A stretch of 64,000 bases of DNA from contig JAIQDT010005452.1 in assembly GCA_021521415.1 (NCBI GenBank), positions 62,001-126,000 on the forward strand, written 5' to 3'. This document shows positions 22,183 through 33,595 of the stretch, piece by piece. Positions within the stretch are counted from its first letter, which is position 1; each line of letters begins with the position of its first letter. Origin of the DNA: Bidens hawaiensis. Taxonomy: Eukaryota > Streptophyta > Magnoliopsida > Asterales > Asteraceae. The notes beneath the pieces are model-generated. The model did no database searches. It was not told where the DNA came from and worked only from the letters and a program-made list of their open reading frames with translations. Made by a program: the position numbers and the translations under genes.

Positions 22183-23159
22183 TGTTAAGATAAAAGATGA
22201 TCAAGGAAGATTGGAATCTTCTCAACCTCTTCAAGAAATATACTAAGTATGAAATACGAAAAAACTAGGCAGTTCGAGCAAGCCTAATACTTATTCAAAC
22301 AAGGTATCTTACATCGAGCAAGGTTATCTTCTGGAATTTGTTTAAAGTGTTTAGTTCTAGCAAACTACACTTCATCAAGAAAGGTTATTCTTCAGTCAAG
22401 CAAGGTTTGTTTTAGAGCAAACTATTTGACTTAGCAAAACTTAAACCAAGTAATTTGGTGGGTTGAGTAAGGTTTCAATAATATGATATGACGCACACTT
22501 GTAGGAAGTTAAAGGAATTATACTAAGGACTTCTATGAGCAAGGTTCAACCTCTAGCTAGCAACAATACCCAAGCACACTTTAGTTTGCCAAAATAAGAC
22601 TTAGACAAAATGTTGAAGAGATCAAGAAGAACAAGTTTCCTCGTAGGATATTCTTGAGCAAAGTTTTATTAAATCATGAAGAACTGTTCCAGCACAATTA
22701 TGGATTACAAGGTCTGATCGATAAAGACAGCTTACTCGAAGACTTTCTGATACTTGTAATAATTTTCAATGCGTTTGAATATGTTTTTACAATGATTATA
22801 GTTTCTAGAAGGTCTCAGGTGTGGCTATTTAAGGATATACTATGTCACATTTATGGCAACAGTTAAAAAGGCACATTAGACTTTCTTAGCAGTCATAATA
22901 TCTTTGTACAGAAAGTAGTTGCACCTGACATTCTACCTAGAAACCCTAAAGTTATTCCTTTGTATTATTGATCAATATCAATTGAAATCTTTTGATTCTG
23001 TTGCGTGTTTGTCATCTTTGTGTTATTTTAGTAACATCTTGATTACTATTGATTTCGCCTTTAGCAATCATTGGGTCTTTACATAGCTTATTTGTAATCG
23101 TCTTATCAACATTAAGTTGATGGTTAAGAGGGTGATAGTGAGATAAATCGATCATGACA
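22183..23159 (+). repeat. 5' LTR of element K (~977 bp)
   Basis: Begins TGTTAAGAT and ends near GATCATGACA. It shares GGAAGATTGGAATCTTCTCA with LTRs B and C at the start. It holds the repeated GAGCAAGGTT motif, TTCTAGAA at 22803-22810 and CTATTTAAGG at 22825-22834. It is the most diverged of the four SIRE-type LTRs in the window. Confidence 0.8.
22803..22834 (+). promoter_or_regulatory. LTR K promoter: TTCTAGAA plus TATA box
   Basis: TTCTAGAA (22803-22810) stands 14 nt before CTATTTAAGG, as in LTRs B and C, despite strong decay of the flanking sequence. Confidence 0.55.
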
Positions 23160-23160
23160 A

Positions 23161-23174
23161 GCGGTATCAAAGTT
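23161..23174 (+). other. Primer-binding site of element K
   Basis: GCGGTATCAAAGTT just after the LTR end is a mutated form of TGGTATCAGAGTT found at the same place in element C. Confidence 0.65.
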
Positions 23175-23513
23175 GTGTTGTGCTCTTGTGAATACCGATG
23201 TGTTGCTGTGAAGATTGATTGTGAAGTTTTTTACCTAATATTATTTGATTTTGAGGATGAAGATGATAACACTAGCACAGTACTATTACATTGAAATGTG
23301 ACATCAGCTATTATATTCTTTATTCTTCATATCTACAATCATTTAAGGTTTAAAAGTATTCAAATCTCATATTCGCATTGATTGTTGTTTGTGTTTAGTC
23401 TAGATCTTGGTTTAATCCATCTGTATTTCATCAGATTCAAGGATTTTATCCTCAGATAAGGTATTTTCAAAGATTATTAAAAATATAAAAAATATTTTCC
23501 AACAAATGGATGA

Positions 23514-24334
23514 CTAAGAACTGTCTACTAACAAGATTTCAAGATTGATAACTCAAGAAAATTTTATCAAATGGAAGGTTTTGTTTAAGGTTGTTGTTTG
23601 CTACAATAACACTGAGTTATGGAACTCTATCAAAAATGGTCCCTATGTTTCCACTAAAGGTGCAAACAACAATCAAGCTGTTGAAAGACAAATGAAGAAG
23701 AGAGATGAAGGACATGTCTATGTTGATATTGGGTTTGTCATGGGAAATATTAACAAGTGTGAATCATACACAACTGCAAAATCAATGTATGATGTTGTGG
23801 TAGAAATGTTTGAAGGAAACACAGAATTAAAAGACATCAAGAAAGATAGGCTGAAGCAACAACTTGACATATTCAACTTTAAAGAGGGAGAAATGTTGAA
23901 ATCAGTTTACAGAGATTTGTAGCAATTGTCAATGAAATTAGAATCACTGGTCTTGCTATTATTGATTTTTATGTACACAAGAAACTGCTTCCTCATTATC
24001 TGGTGAATGGTATACAAAAGGCAAGCTTATTAAAGAAAAGACAAATTTTTCCCAACTTCAAACTTGATGATGTTATATATTTTCTACAAGCAGCTAAACA
24101 TGAAATGATTGAAACCCACATGATCAAAGAAGAGAAATCAAGTTTCCAAATCGCAAATGCCCTAACAGCTCCAACGGAAAATCTGTCAACCAAGAATCAA
24201 CAACAGATTCCTATAATTGAAGAGCCTACTGACTTTAATGCTAAAACTTCAATGGTATATGTAGCAAGCCAATCTGGACAACAAATATTTAATGTCCAAA
24301 TGATAGATGATGGTAATACATCTTCTTTGGCAAG
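23514..24334 (+). pseudogene. Element K gag remnant
   Basis: The copia gag core is readable through several frame changes: ENFIKWKVLFKVVVCYN, then AKSMYDVVVEMFEGNTELK, DIKKDRLKQQLDIFNFKEGE, and after a frameshift near 23920 the segment FPNFKLDDVIYFLQAAKHEM. The last readable residues, DDGNTSSLAS, are cut by the insertion of element G. It is homologous to gag of C (33596-34420) and A. Confidence 0.8.
24330..24334 (+). other. Left target-site duplication (GCAAG) of element G
   Basis: GCAAG at 24330-24334 is repeated at 32164-32168, immediately outside the TG...CA ends of element G. A 5-bp duplication is the usual length for LTR-retrotransposon integration. Confidence 0.9.
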
Positions 24335-26369
24335 TGTAACACCCCGGCTAAAGCGGAATACGCCCGAGTGTGACGTACAGATTGCTCAAAACACATGTGA
24401 CACTATTAAGTGGCAATAATATCATTAATTAATTTAAACATCAAGTACGCAAGTTTGTAACAAAAATACAAGTAAAATACAAGAACAATTAACAGCTTAT
24501 CCATTTATTAATATAACCTAAGTTCTAGTGTCCTTGTGATGGCAACAGTCTCTAAATAAGGTACATGTAGCATACATATAAAATAATGTCAACTAAATGA
24601 ATAGTTAGTGAGTTCACACAAGTTTTGATATAAGTACATAAAAATCTACAATTCCATGAACAAGTGTAAATGAGCAAGTAAGGTCCTTTCTAGTTGGGAT
24701 TGTGCACCAATGTACTCGGATAATAGCGCAAGTAAGTGTCCTTTCCGTTGGTAACAACCAACGTGCTCGGATCGGGGGGTCCCTATTCCACTCATAACAT
24801 CGAGGTCCTGAGTGCATAGGGGGGTGTATGATCATACTTAATGAGGAAACCATGAGCACGTAATCTTTGAGCAAGTAAGCAAATAAACACACAAGTCCAT
24901 GTAACGAATTGTAGTTTGTAAATAATAAATAAATGAAATTGTTATGTTGATAGGATATATATGATACCCCCAAAATATGTAAAAGCGTTAAAAAAGGGGG
25001 TGTGAGAAACTCACCTTTGAGATTGAAGACAGCTTGAAATAATAACCAAAAGCGCGTTTAAGGAAATTGAAACGATCGAACCTCACAAACTATAATTAAA
25101 AAAGAAATACAAAATTTAAAGACTAACTATCGGGATTATAAAAGTTAAATAATATTAGTTTTAGAAATTATGCATTATTGAAATATCTATTTCATTAACT
25201 TATGGAAAATGAGGACTTAGGGATTTTTAAGTTTAACAAAAATGAATAAAGTTTATATAAATCATTTGATGTTTATTAGTTGAAGATGATTTGTAGGTAA
25301 ATAATTATAACTTGTTAATATAAGATTAAATATCAATATTAATAACAATTAATGATTAAATGTTTTATTTTATTCTAGTAACATAATTAATTAATTAACT
25401 TAAATGTTTTGCATTAATTATTTTAAAGAAATTATAAATATTAGTTTATGTTGAAATAAGATAAACAATAATTAACTATCTCAATTATTAATTTAAATAT
25501 ATGAAATACGTTATATCTATTGTAAAATATTTTAAATAAAATAAATTTTTATAAATCATCTTATTTAAAAGAAAGTTTATAAGTTTATGATGATCAACAA
25601 ATCATAAGATTTACATAAATATATATATTCATGCTTGTTCTTGCAAAAATCTAGGTTTGATCCAACATTTAAAAAAATCAAAGTGTTTATCTTGGATATC
25701 CATGATCATAATGATTCTTAAAACCAAAATATAATATTTTATGATAAAAGTAGCATGATCATAAAGAACAAATTATGAACATTCAACATTAAATCAAAAC
25801 AAAAACTATAAAATGCATGGTATCATAAAACTTACTTGTTAGTGCTTTCAATCTTAAGAAAATAGTGGATTGAGGTGTGAAAATAATGGAGGATTTATCC
25901 TCCTTTTATAGTGAAAATATGGAGTTGTTATGTCTTATGGAATTTAAGAAAATTAATCATATTTAATATAATTAAAAATAAAAATTAAAATGGTATAAAA
26001 GGTTTTCAAAGTGTTTAACCCTTTTAATAAATTTTATTTAATTAAAACATTCATTGCTTTATTTTTATTAGTTAATTAAAAAACCATAATATGAAAAAGA
26101 TGGTAATAATAATAATCCAATATTTATTATAATGATTTGCATGGGAAAAGTTCATGAATAAATTATCTTGATTATGAATATTTTAATGAGTATGCAATAC
26201 TACAAGGGTGGTAAAAAGTATATTTGCATAGAAATGATCACATAAAATACATGAAACGAAAATTGAGATTAATTAATAATATTATAAAAATATATAAATT
26301 TAAGTAGAACAAAACCGAAAATTTAAAATGGGTCCTGGTTTTCGGGTTTGAAAATTAACGAATGTTACA
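24335..26369 (-). repeat. 3' LTR of element G (2035 bp)
   Basis: Ends are TGTAACACCCC and GAATGTTACA on plus. In sense: TATA box TATAAAAG (25910-25903), candidate donor GTAAGT at 25835, acceptor TAATTATAG ending 25090, donor AAG|GTGAGT at 25014. The second acceptor position (24565) is mutated in this copy (ACAT where the other LTR has ACAG). It differs from the partner LTR by roughly 2% by eye, with differences concentrated in the first few hundred bases. Confidence 0.9.
25903..25910 (-). promoter_or_regulatory. TATA box of LTR G
   Basis: Sense CACTATAAAAGGAGG is a canonical plant TATA context. The partner LTR has the same box at 31703-31696. It predicts a start about 30 nt further, roughly 40 nt before the first candidate donor at 25835. 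Confidence 0.6.
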
Positions 26370-28319
26370 GGATTCACAACTTTTAGAAATTTCGTCCCGA
26401 AATTAAAATAAAAATAAATTTTAAAAGAAAACAACTAATACATGTAGTTGTTAAAAGTTTAAACATTTTTATGTATACATATTTAAATAAAAAAAATAAC
26501 ACCGGTCTTTGAATTAATCGCAAAACGCCACAAATGAGAAATATGACAAGTACACTTATATATAGGATGTTCCAGCGGCGTATCCACCATGCCCTTATCA
26601 TATTGCCTTTGTCTCGTTTTTTTCCAAAATCATTCCAAGTTTCGAGTTATTGCACACAATTGTCCTTACTATGATTTCCATGCGATGACTTCGATAATTA
26701 CGTGTGCACCCGTAATTACTTTGTTCGTCGCATGGTATACATGGTTTGCACTATTGTGTGGTTTTAAGATATATACCTTAGATAAATAAGTAAAATTCTC
26801 ATATATAACGTTTGAAAATCATAAACAATGAATTAAAAAAAATTATTTCAAAACACATTGATAGACCATTCAAGCCAAGGACAACGTGAAAACACTAAGT
26901 CAAGTAAATCAATTCATCGTGTCTAAACCAGGTAAACAATGTTAAAAACGAAATAGACGAGGTAATGAAGTTAAAGAATGAAACATTCAGAATTATGAAC
27001 ATTGTAACATGTAATTGAAATAATGGGGTCGAGAATAACGTGATAAGTAAGCGTAGCATTTAACCAACGAAATATGAACATGTAAATTGATAACGCATTG
27101 GGTTCGAGAATAGCTTAGATAAACGGAACTTTTATGCATCAAAATATCATGATGTTTAACAAATGAAAATCTCCAATAAAACATCGACGTGGGCAATGGT
27201 AACGTTGGGATGAATAAACAATTATATCTTATAAACATGTAAATTGATAATAACTTGAAATGAAATGGATAAACGAAATTTTAATATTAAAATATTGAAA
27301 TCGACTAAGTTTATGAAAAGAAAATTTTTCAATTGTAACTTTGTGCTCATCAAGTATATAATTAGAATTTCGAAATCAAAATAAATTATTTTTCTTAGAT
27401 TGATGAAATCAAGAACAATAAAATGGTTCAAATAAAACATTGAGTGGAAGATAAGTGCACGAATAAACAAAATAATTTGTGTAAAAAACAACATAACATA
27501 AACTTAACATGTACATGGGACACAATCCCGGTTCTAAATAAACGATTTCGCTTGGAGAGAATCGGTCGCCGATAGTCAAATGTAAAAATAAAATGAAAAT
27601 ATGAACTATGTTAGGTAAATATGTACACATGCATGTTCATAGTTCCAATTTCCACTTAACGGTTACGTTGATGGGAAATTGGTCATAGACCCTGAGATAA
27701 CAAACGTAAAACGATTCACAACACGCGACTAAGAATGATGTACGGATTTGCGTTTTGTAAATTACAAGCGAATATGGATCAAAGATCAATGAACAATCGA
27801 AATAAACGTCGTAACAATATTCTAAAGATGTGGATGTAAAATTCACTTTGGGTAAGTTCGAAACATACATGAAAGAGAAAATAAAGAAAAGTAGATGTAG
27901 CTTGCGACGCTTGTCTTCTCGAATGTAGGTTCGTTTGTGGCATGAAGGTTGACGTAAAAGATGGTGCCATGATTTCTTAGCCGAAACTCATTGGTGTTAA
28001 CGAAGGGGAAAGAAGGGAATGGATATATCATATATTTTAATTTACGAAAATCGGTTGTAAATCGTGTTGTTTTTTTTATATCTCATTGTGAAATAAAATT
28101 ATTCTATTTTAGTTAGGAAAAACGTTTTTAACTAGCGCTAAAACTTGAAAATTTTATGAAATTCTTAACTTAAAAATAAATGTTTTCTTTTGGCTAGCGG
28201 CCTAGGGAAAAAAATTGTCGGATAACCTGACTTGTTGAGTGAAATATAGCCTCAAAAGGGCTTAAGATTTGTTTAAAACAAAAGGTTTACTTTAAATACG
28301 GTTTGAAATAATAATTGCA

Positions 28320-28705
28320 TTATTATTAGAGGTGACGATAATACTAGTAATAATAATATTACTAATCATAATAATAATAAAAATATTATTGAATGAAAAA
28401 AAAAATAGTTTCGAAAGGGCTCAAAACTTGTTTGAAGCAAATATTTTACTTTAAATATTATTATATAATAGTAGCAACGATGATACTAGTAATAATAATA
28501 TTACTAATATCAATAATAATAAAAAAATATTAACAATAATAATGATAACAATTCTAACAATAACCATATTGATACCGTAATAATAATAATGATGGTGACG
28601 GTGATGGTACTAATAACAATAGTAGTAGTAATATTAATAATGATGGTAATATTAATAACTTTAATAACAATAATAATAACAATAATAATAATAATAATAA
28701 TAATA
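28320..28705. repeat. Degenerate (AAT/ATT)n microsatellite block
   Basis: Long runs of TAATAATAAT interrupted by GATGGTGACGGTGATGG and similar trinucleotide variants. Two subrepeats starting ACGATAATACTAG and ACGATGATACTAG (about 28335 and 28478) show an older duplication of about 145 bp. Confidence 0.8.
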
Positions 28706-29479
28706 GAGATAATAAATTCTTTTTAAAGAAAAATCCATTTGACTGAAGGTTAAAATAACTAAGGATTTGGGATTAGGCGCGAGATGTTAGTAAAAGAAAT
28801 AAAATATATTAAAGTATGCAAAAGAAAATATAGACGAGTTTGATGAGTTTTGGAAAAATCTATGTATTGAAACCGAAAAATCGTATAAGGTCCGCAAAGG
28901 ATGCGGGGTTAGGATATTGCATGGCGGAAACAAGTTAAGCCTTCCAAAGTATGGCGAGTGTGCAAAGGTCACCACAATGTTAGTAGGCTTGAAGCATGAG
29001 GTTAAACATGTGAATGAGACAAATGGTTAGGTACAGGTCTTGCAGGAAGGGGCATTGAGTTTGGGTAGGTCTTAGCAATAAGTGTTACTGAATCAACCAC
29101 GGATTGAAGCATATCAACGTTTCGGGGAAGTAAAGTGGTGGAATTTACACATACTATACAAAGGGTGTGTTTCAGTGTGAGGCCTTTCGGTTGGGTTTAG
29201 TTTGCGTTTCCAAGAATGGTGCTAGGTTTGAATTTGAATTAACTATAGCGATGAAGGTAGGTGCGGTCAAACGTGGGGTGATCGGGATCGCGGAGGCCAT
29301 TTACTTGATAACTTGGATTGTCATTTCGCCGATCAAGTGCGACAACTAGGAAAACGAGAAGGCGTGATACGAAACGTGAAGAATTTGCGTGACTTAGGAC
29401 GTAAGTATCAACACGACTAATAGATACAACAATGAAAACAAGTAAAGAAAAGAAATCGCATGAATCAAATTTGAAATCG

Positions 29480-29900
29480 AAATTGGAATTCCCGTGAAAC
29501 GTCATGAGTTTTTACCTTTCAATAAACGAAGACCTCATAAATTATTGAATAATCATATGAAAAAAAAGTATTAAACTTAACAGTAAATAGTGAAATCGAA
29601 TTGAAAATCGAATGCTCATGTACCACCATGACTTTTAAATTTCAATTTTAAAACATAAGAGTAAATGAATATAGCAATAAGGTAATCGAATTGAAATTCG
29701 ACCATTCATGTATCACCATGACCTTTCGAATTTTCAATTCTAAAACATAGTAGTAAATAAATAAAATAATATAGTAATCAAATCGAAATTTAACCATTTA
29801 TGTATCACCATAACTATAAAATTTTCAATTATAAAACATAATATTAAAGTAACAAAGGAATCGTTTGAAATTTGGTTATTACTTTGCAAACTTTTAAAAG
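29480..29900. repeat. Degenerate ~92-bp tandem repeat
   Basis: The phrase TCATGTA(C/T)CACCATGAC recurs at 29616, 29707 and 29799 (spacing 91 and 92 bases). It is flanked by AATCGAATTGAAATTCGA and ATTTTCAATT(C/A)TAAAACATA variants. A weaker relative is at about 29490. Confidence 0.7.
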
Positions 29901-30270
29901 TTTAAGCCGTAAATGAGCGTATAAATAAAGAAAATGTGTCACAAAATTTTTATAAAACTTAACTATTCTCGTATAAAAATGCGTAATTAATTCGAACCGA
30001 AAGTTGGGTATTCGTGTACAGACTTCCAGTTAAAACACATTGTAAAACATAGAGAAGTGCAACCATATTCTTTTCACAAAGAGAAAATGATCGCATTTGA
30101 AAACTTAAAGTTGCGATTCATATGGCGTTGAAAATGGTATGATTTGGCCTAATAGAGTTCAGGCCCTTTCCTAACTCTCCAGGTAAGCAACCGGGTCCCG
30201 CGTCTGATTGAGATTTATGCGCATTGCTTATCCTTAGGTTTAAATAACCTTGGTGTCAAGGGTTTCGGAA

Positions 30271-32163
30271 AACAGCTTATCCATTTATTATTATAACCTA
30301 AGTTCTAGTGTCCTTGTGACGGCAACAGTCTCTAAATAAGGTACCTGTAGCATATATATAAAATAATGTCAACTAAATGAATAGTTGGTGAGTTCACACA
30401 AGTTTTGATATATGTACATAAAAATCTACAATTCCATGAACAAGTGTAATGAGCAAGTAAGGTGCTTTTCAGTTGGGATTGTGCACCAATGTACTCGGAT
30501 AACAGCGCAAGTAAGTGTCCTTTCCGTTGGTAGCAACCCACGTACTCGGATCGGGGTTTCCTATTCTACTCATAACATCGAGGTCCTGAGTGCATAAGGG
30601 GGCGTATGATCATACTTAATGAGGAAACCATTAGCACGTAATCTTTGAGCAAGTAAGAAAATAAACACACAAGTCCATGTAACGAGTTGTAGTTTGTGAA
30701 TAATAAATAAACGAAATTGTTATGTTGATATGATATATATGCTACCCCCAAAATATGTAAAAGCGTTAAAAAAGGAGGTGTGAGAAACTCACCTTTGAGA
30801 TTGAAGACAGCTTGAAATAATAACTAAAAGCGCGTTTAAGGAAATTGAAACGATCGAACCTCACAAACTATAATTAAAAAAGAAATACAAAATTTAAAGA
30901 CTAACTATCGGGATTATAAAAGTTAAATAATATTAGTTTTAGAAGTTATGCATTATTGAAATATCTATTTCATTAACTTATGGAAAATGGGGACTTGGGG
31001 ATTTTTAATAAGTTGAACAAAAATGAATAAAGTTTATATAAATCATTTGATGTTTATTAGTTGAAGATGATTTGTAGATAAATAATTATAACTTGTTAAA
31101 ATAAGATTAAATATCAATATTAATAACAATTAATGATTAAATGTTTTATTTTATTCTAGTAACATAATTAATTAATTAACTAATTAATTAACTTAAATGT
31201 TTTGCATAAATTCTTTTAAAGAAATTATAAATATTAGTTTATGTTGAAATAAGATAAACAATAATTAACTATCTCAATTATTAATTTAAATATATGAAAT
31301 ACGTTATATCTATTGTAAAATATTTTAAATAAAATAAATTTTTATAAATCATCTTATTTGAAAGAAAGTTTACAAGTTTATGATGATCAACAAATCATAA
31401 GATTTACATAAATATATATATTCATGCTTGTTCTTGCAAAAATCTAGGTTTGATCCAACATTTAGAAAAATCAAAGTGTTTATCTTTGATATCCATGATC
31501 ATAATGATTCTTAAAACCAAAATATAATATTTTATGATAAAAGTAACATGATCATGAAGAACAAATTATGAACATTCAACATTAAATCAAAACAAAAACT
31601 ATAAAATGCATGGTATCATAAAACTTACTTGTTAGTGCTTTCAATCTTAAGAAAATAGTGGATTGAGGTGTGAAAATAATGGAGGATTTATCCTCCTTTT
31701 ATAGTGAAAATATAGAATTGTTATGTCTTATGGAATTTATGAAAATTAATCATATTTAATATAATTAAAAATTAAAATTAAAATGGTTTAAAAGGTTTTC
31801 AAAGTGTTTAACCCTTTTAATAAATTTTATTTAATTAAAACATTCATTGCTTTATTTTTATTAGTTAATTAAAAAAACATAATATGAAAAAGATGGTAAT
31901 AATAATAATCCAAGATTTATTATAATGATTTGCATGGGAAATGTTCATGAATAAATTATCTTGATTATGAATATTTTAAATGAGTATGCAATACTACTAG
32001 GGTGGTAAAAAGTATATTTGCATCGAAATGATCACATAAAATACAATAAACGAAAATTGAGATTAATTAATAATATTATAAAAATATATAAATTTAAGTA
32101 GAACAAAACCTAAAATTTAAAATGAGACCTGGTTTTTGGGTTTGAAAATTAACGAATGTTACA
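30271..32163 (-). repeat. 5' LTR of element G, missing its 3' 154 bp (1893 bp)
   Basis: Matches 24489-26369. The 154 bases corresponding to 24335-24488 are absent, so the LTR-primer site junction is deleted. In sense: TATA 31703-31696, donor GTAAGT at 31628, acceptor ending 30868, donor AAG|GTGAGT at 30792, and intact acceptor ATGCTACAG|GTAC ending at 30345. An extra TAATTAATTAAC duplication occurs near 31170-31185. Confidence 0.88.
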
Positions 32164-32168
32164 GCAAG
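32164..32168 (+). other. Right target-site duplication (GCAAG) of element G
   Basis: Second copy of GCAAG, directly following ...TGTTACA. The following TGGACATGCTCC resumes the interrupted gag of element K. Confidence 0.9.
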
Positions 32169-32185
32169 TGGACATGCTCCATATG

Positions 32186-33221
32186 TGTTGGGATCAAGAT
32201 TCGACATAGGAAAGATTGGAATCTTCTCAACCTCCTTAGAAATGGCTAAGTATGAAAACCGAGCAAACTTTGCACTTTGAGCAAGCCTGGACTTATTCAA
32301 GCAAGGTATTATACTCTCGAGTAAAGTTATATTCTAGAATTCTTCTATGTGTATGTTCGAGTAAGCTACACTTTATCAAGCAAGGTTGTTCTTCAAGTCG
32401 AGCAAGGTTTGTTTCAGAGCAAATCCATGACTCAACCAAGCTAAAACCAAGTATTTTGGTGGATCTAGTATGGTTAGATAATAAATAGTGGTCCAAGAAC
32501 AATTGAAGGAAGTCATTGAAGAAATTATTCTAAGGACTTCCAATGAGCAAGATTCAACCTCGAGCAAGCTACAGTGTCACAAGCACACTTAGATTTTCCA
32601 AATAAGTTAAAGACAAAAAGGTTGAAGGGATCAACGTTATAAGGTCTGCTTGAGGAATATTTTCATAGGAAAATATTATAAGTAAAGCTTACTCGGATAA
32701 CCGTTTCAAGCCCACTTGTGGTTATAAGGTCTGCCCATCAAAGATAAAAGCTTACAAGCTTATTCGAAGACCTGTTTACACTTGTATTATTTTTTAATAT
32801 GATTGAATACGTTTTGTAACAATCATTATGGTTTCTAGAAGATGTCAGGTGTGCCTATTTAAGGAATATTTAGGTCACATTTATGACAAAAGACGAACAA
32901 CAGACACATAGCGAATATTCTGTTTTGACGGCTGACACTTTCTCGTAAAAGAATATCTTTGTACAGAAAGCTGCCTAAAATACAAACATTCCACCTAGAA
33001 ACCCTAATCGATTTTTGTTGTATCCTTCATAATATTAATGGAAATATTTTGAGTTACTTTGTATGTTTGTTTCATTTCTGTTCGTCTAGAAACACTTTGA
33101 ATATTATTGATTATGCCTTTAATGTTCATTGGATCTTCACAAGAGCAGAACTCGTAATAGTCTTGTCAAGACGTTGTTGGTTACGAGACTGATTTTTGTG
33201 GTTGACAGATCGGTCCTAACA
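32186..33221 (+). repeat. 5' LTR of element C (1036 bp)
   Basis: Starts TGTTGGGATC, ends CGGTCCTAACA, two bases before the primer site. It is the best-preserved LTR of this subfamily here and defines the ends of LTR B. It contains the CGAGCAAGGTT motif series, TTCTAGAA at 32833-32840 and CTATTTAAGG at 32855-32864. Confidence 0.88.
32833..32864 (+). promoter_or_regulatory. LTR C promoter: TTCTAGAA plus TATA box
   Basis: TTCTAGAA and CTATTTAAGG are separated by 14 nt, as in LTRs B and K. Confidence 0.55.
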
Positions 33222-33223
33222 AG

Positions 33224-33237
33224 TGGTATCAGAGTTT
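33224..33237 (+). other. Primer-binding site of element C
   Basis: TGGTATCAGAGTTT directly follows the LTR (ACA, then AG). It matches the plant initiator-Met tRNA site. Confidence 0.85.
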
Positions 33238-33595
33238 CGTCTCTACACTTATGAAAATTTGTTGTTGCTGATTGTGAGATTTACTGAATATTTTGCTTAT
33301 TTTGAATAAGAAGAATGATGACGTCAGCTGAGAATTGTTCCATTGATTAGTGACGTTAGCAGCTCTATTCTTCATTTCTCTCAGATCTACAATCTATTGA
33401 GGTTTAAAAGAATTCTTTTCTTAGATCCACTTTGTGTTGTTGTTTATTTGAGTCTAGATCATGATCCTATCCATCCAGTTTCATCATATCTAAGGAATAT
33501 TATCCACGAATTTAGTTGTTGTTCTAAAATTTGTCAAGTTTTAAATAAGTTTTTTCCTAAAACCATTTCAAAATTACAAAAATATATCTAGATTA

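Larger units (their letters stand above)
26370..30270 (-). other. Interior of element G, no recognisable gene
   Basis: No frame longer than about 90 codons is convincing on either strand and no retroelement motif is present. The region contains an ATT/AAT-rich simple-sequence block (28320-28705), a stretch of more balanced composition (28740-29400) that I cannot identify, and degenerate ~92-bp repeats (29480-29900). Confidence 0.7.
24335..32163 (-). mobile_element. Element G: gypsy-type LTR element without genes (LARD-like)
   Basis: 7829 bp with TG...CA ends, 5-bp duplication and two similar LTRs. Orientation is minus: next to the left LTR the internal end reads TTTCGGGACGAAATTTC in sense (26404-26388), the kind of sequence that precedes the 3' LTR of chromovirus-type gypsy elements. 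The 3.9 kb interior has no gag, protease, RT or integrase. The sense 5' LTR (right copy) lacks its last 154 bp together with the primer site, so this copy could not be reverse transcribed again. It is best described as a non-autonomous or internally replaced gypsy derivative. Confidence 0.85.
22183..32185 (+). mobile_element. Element K: degraded copia element split by element G
   Basis: A plus-strand copia element with a 5' LTR (22183-23159), a primer site, and a gag remnant that runs to 24334. It is interrupted by element G, and 22 further bases of the same gag (32164-32185) appear on the other side. Those 22 bases line up with element C gag around 34415 (AGTGGACATGCTC), confirming continuity. 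After 32185 the LTR of element C begins, so the rest of K is not visible here. Confidence 0.85.
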
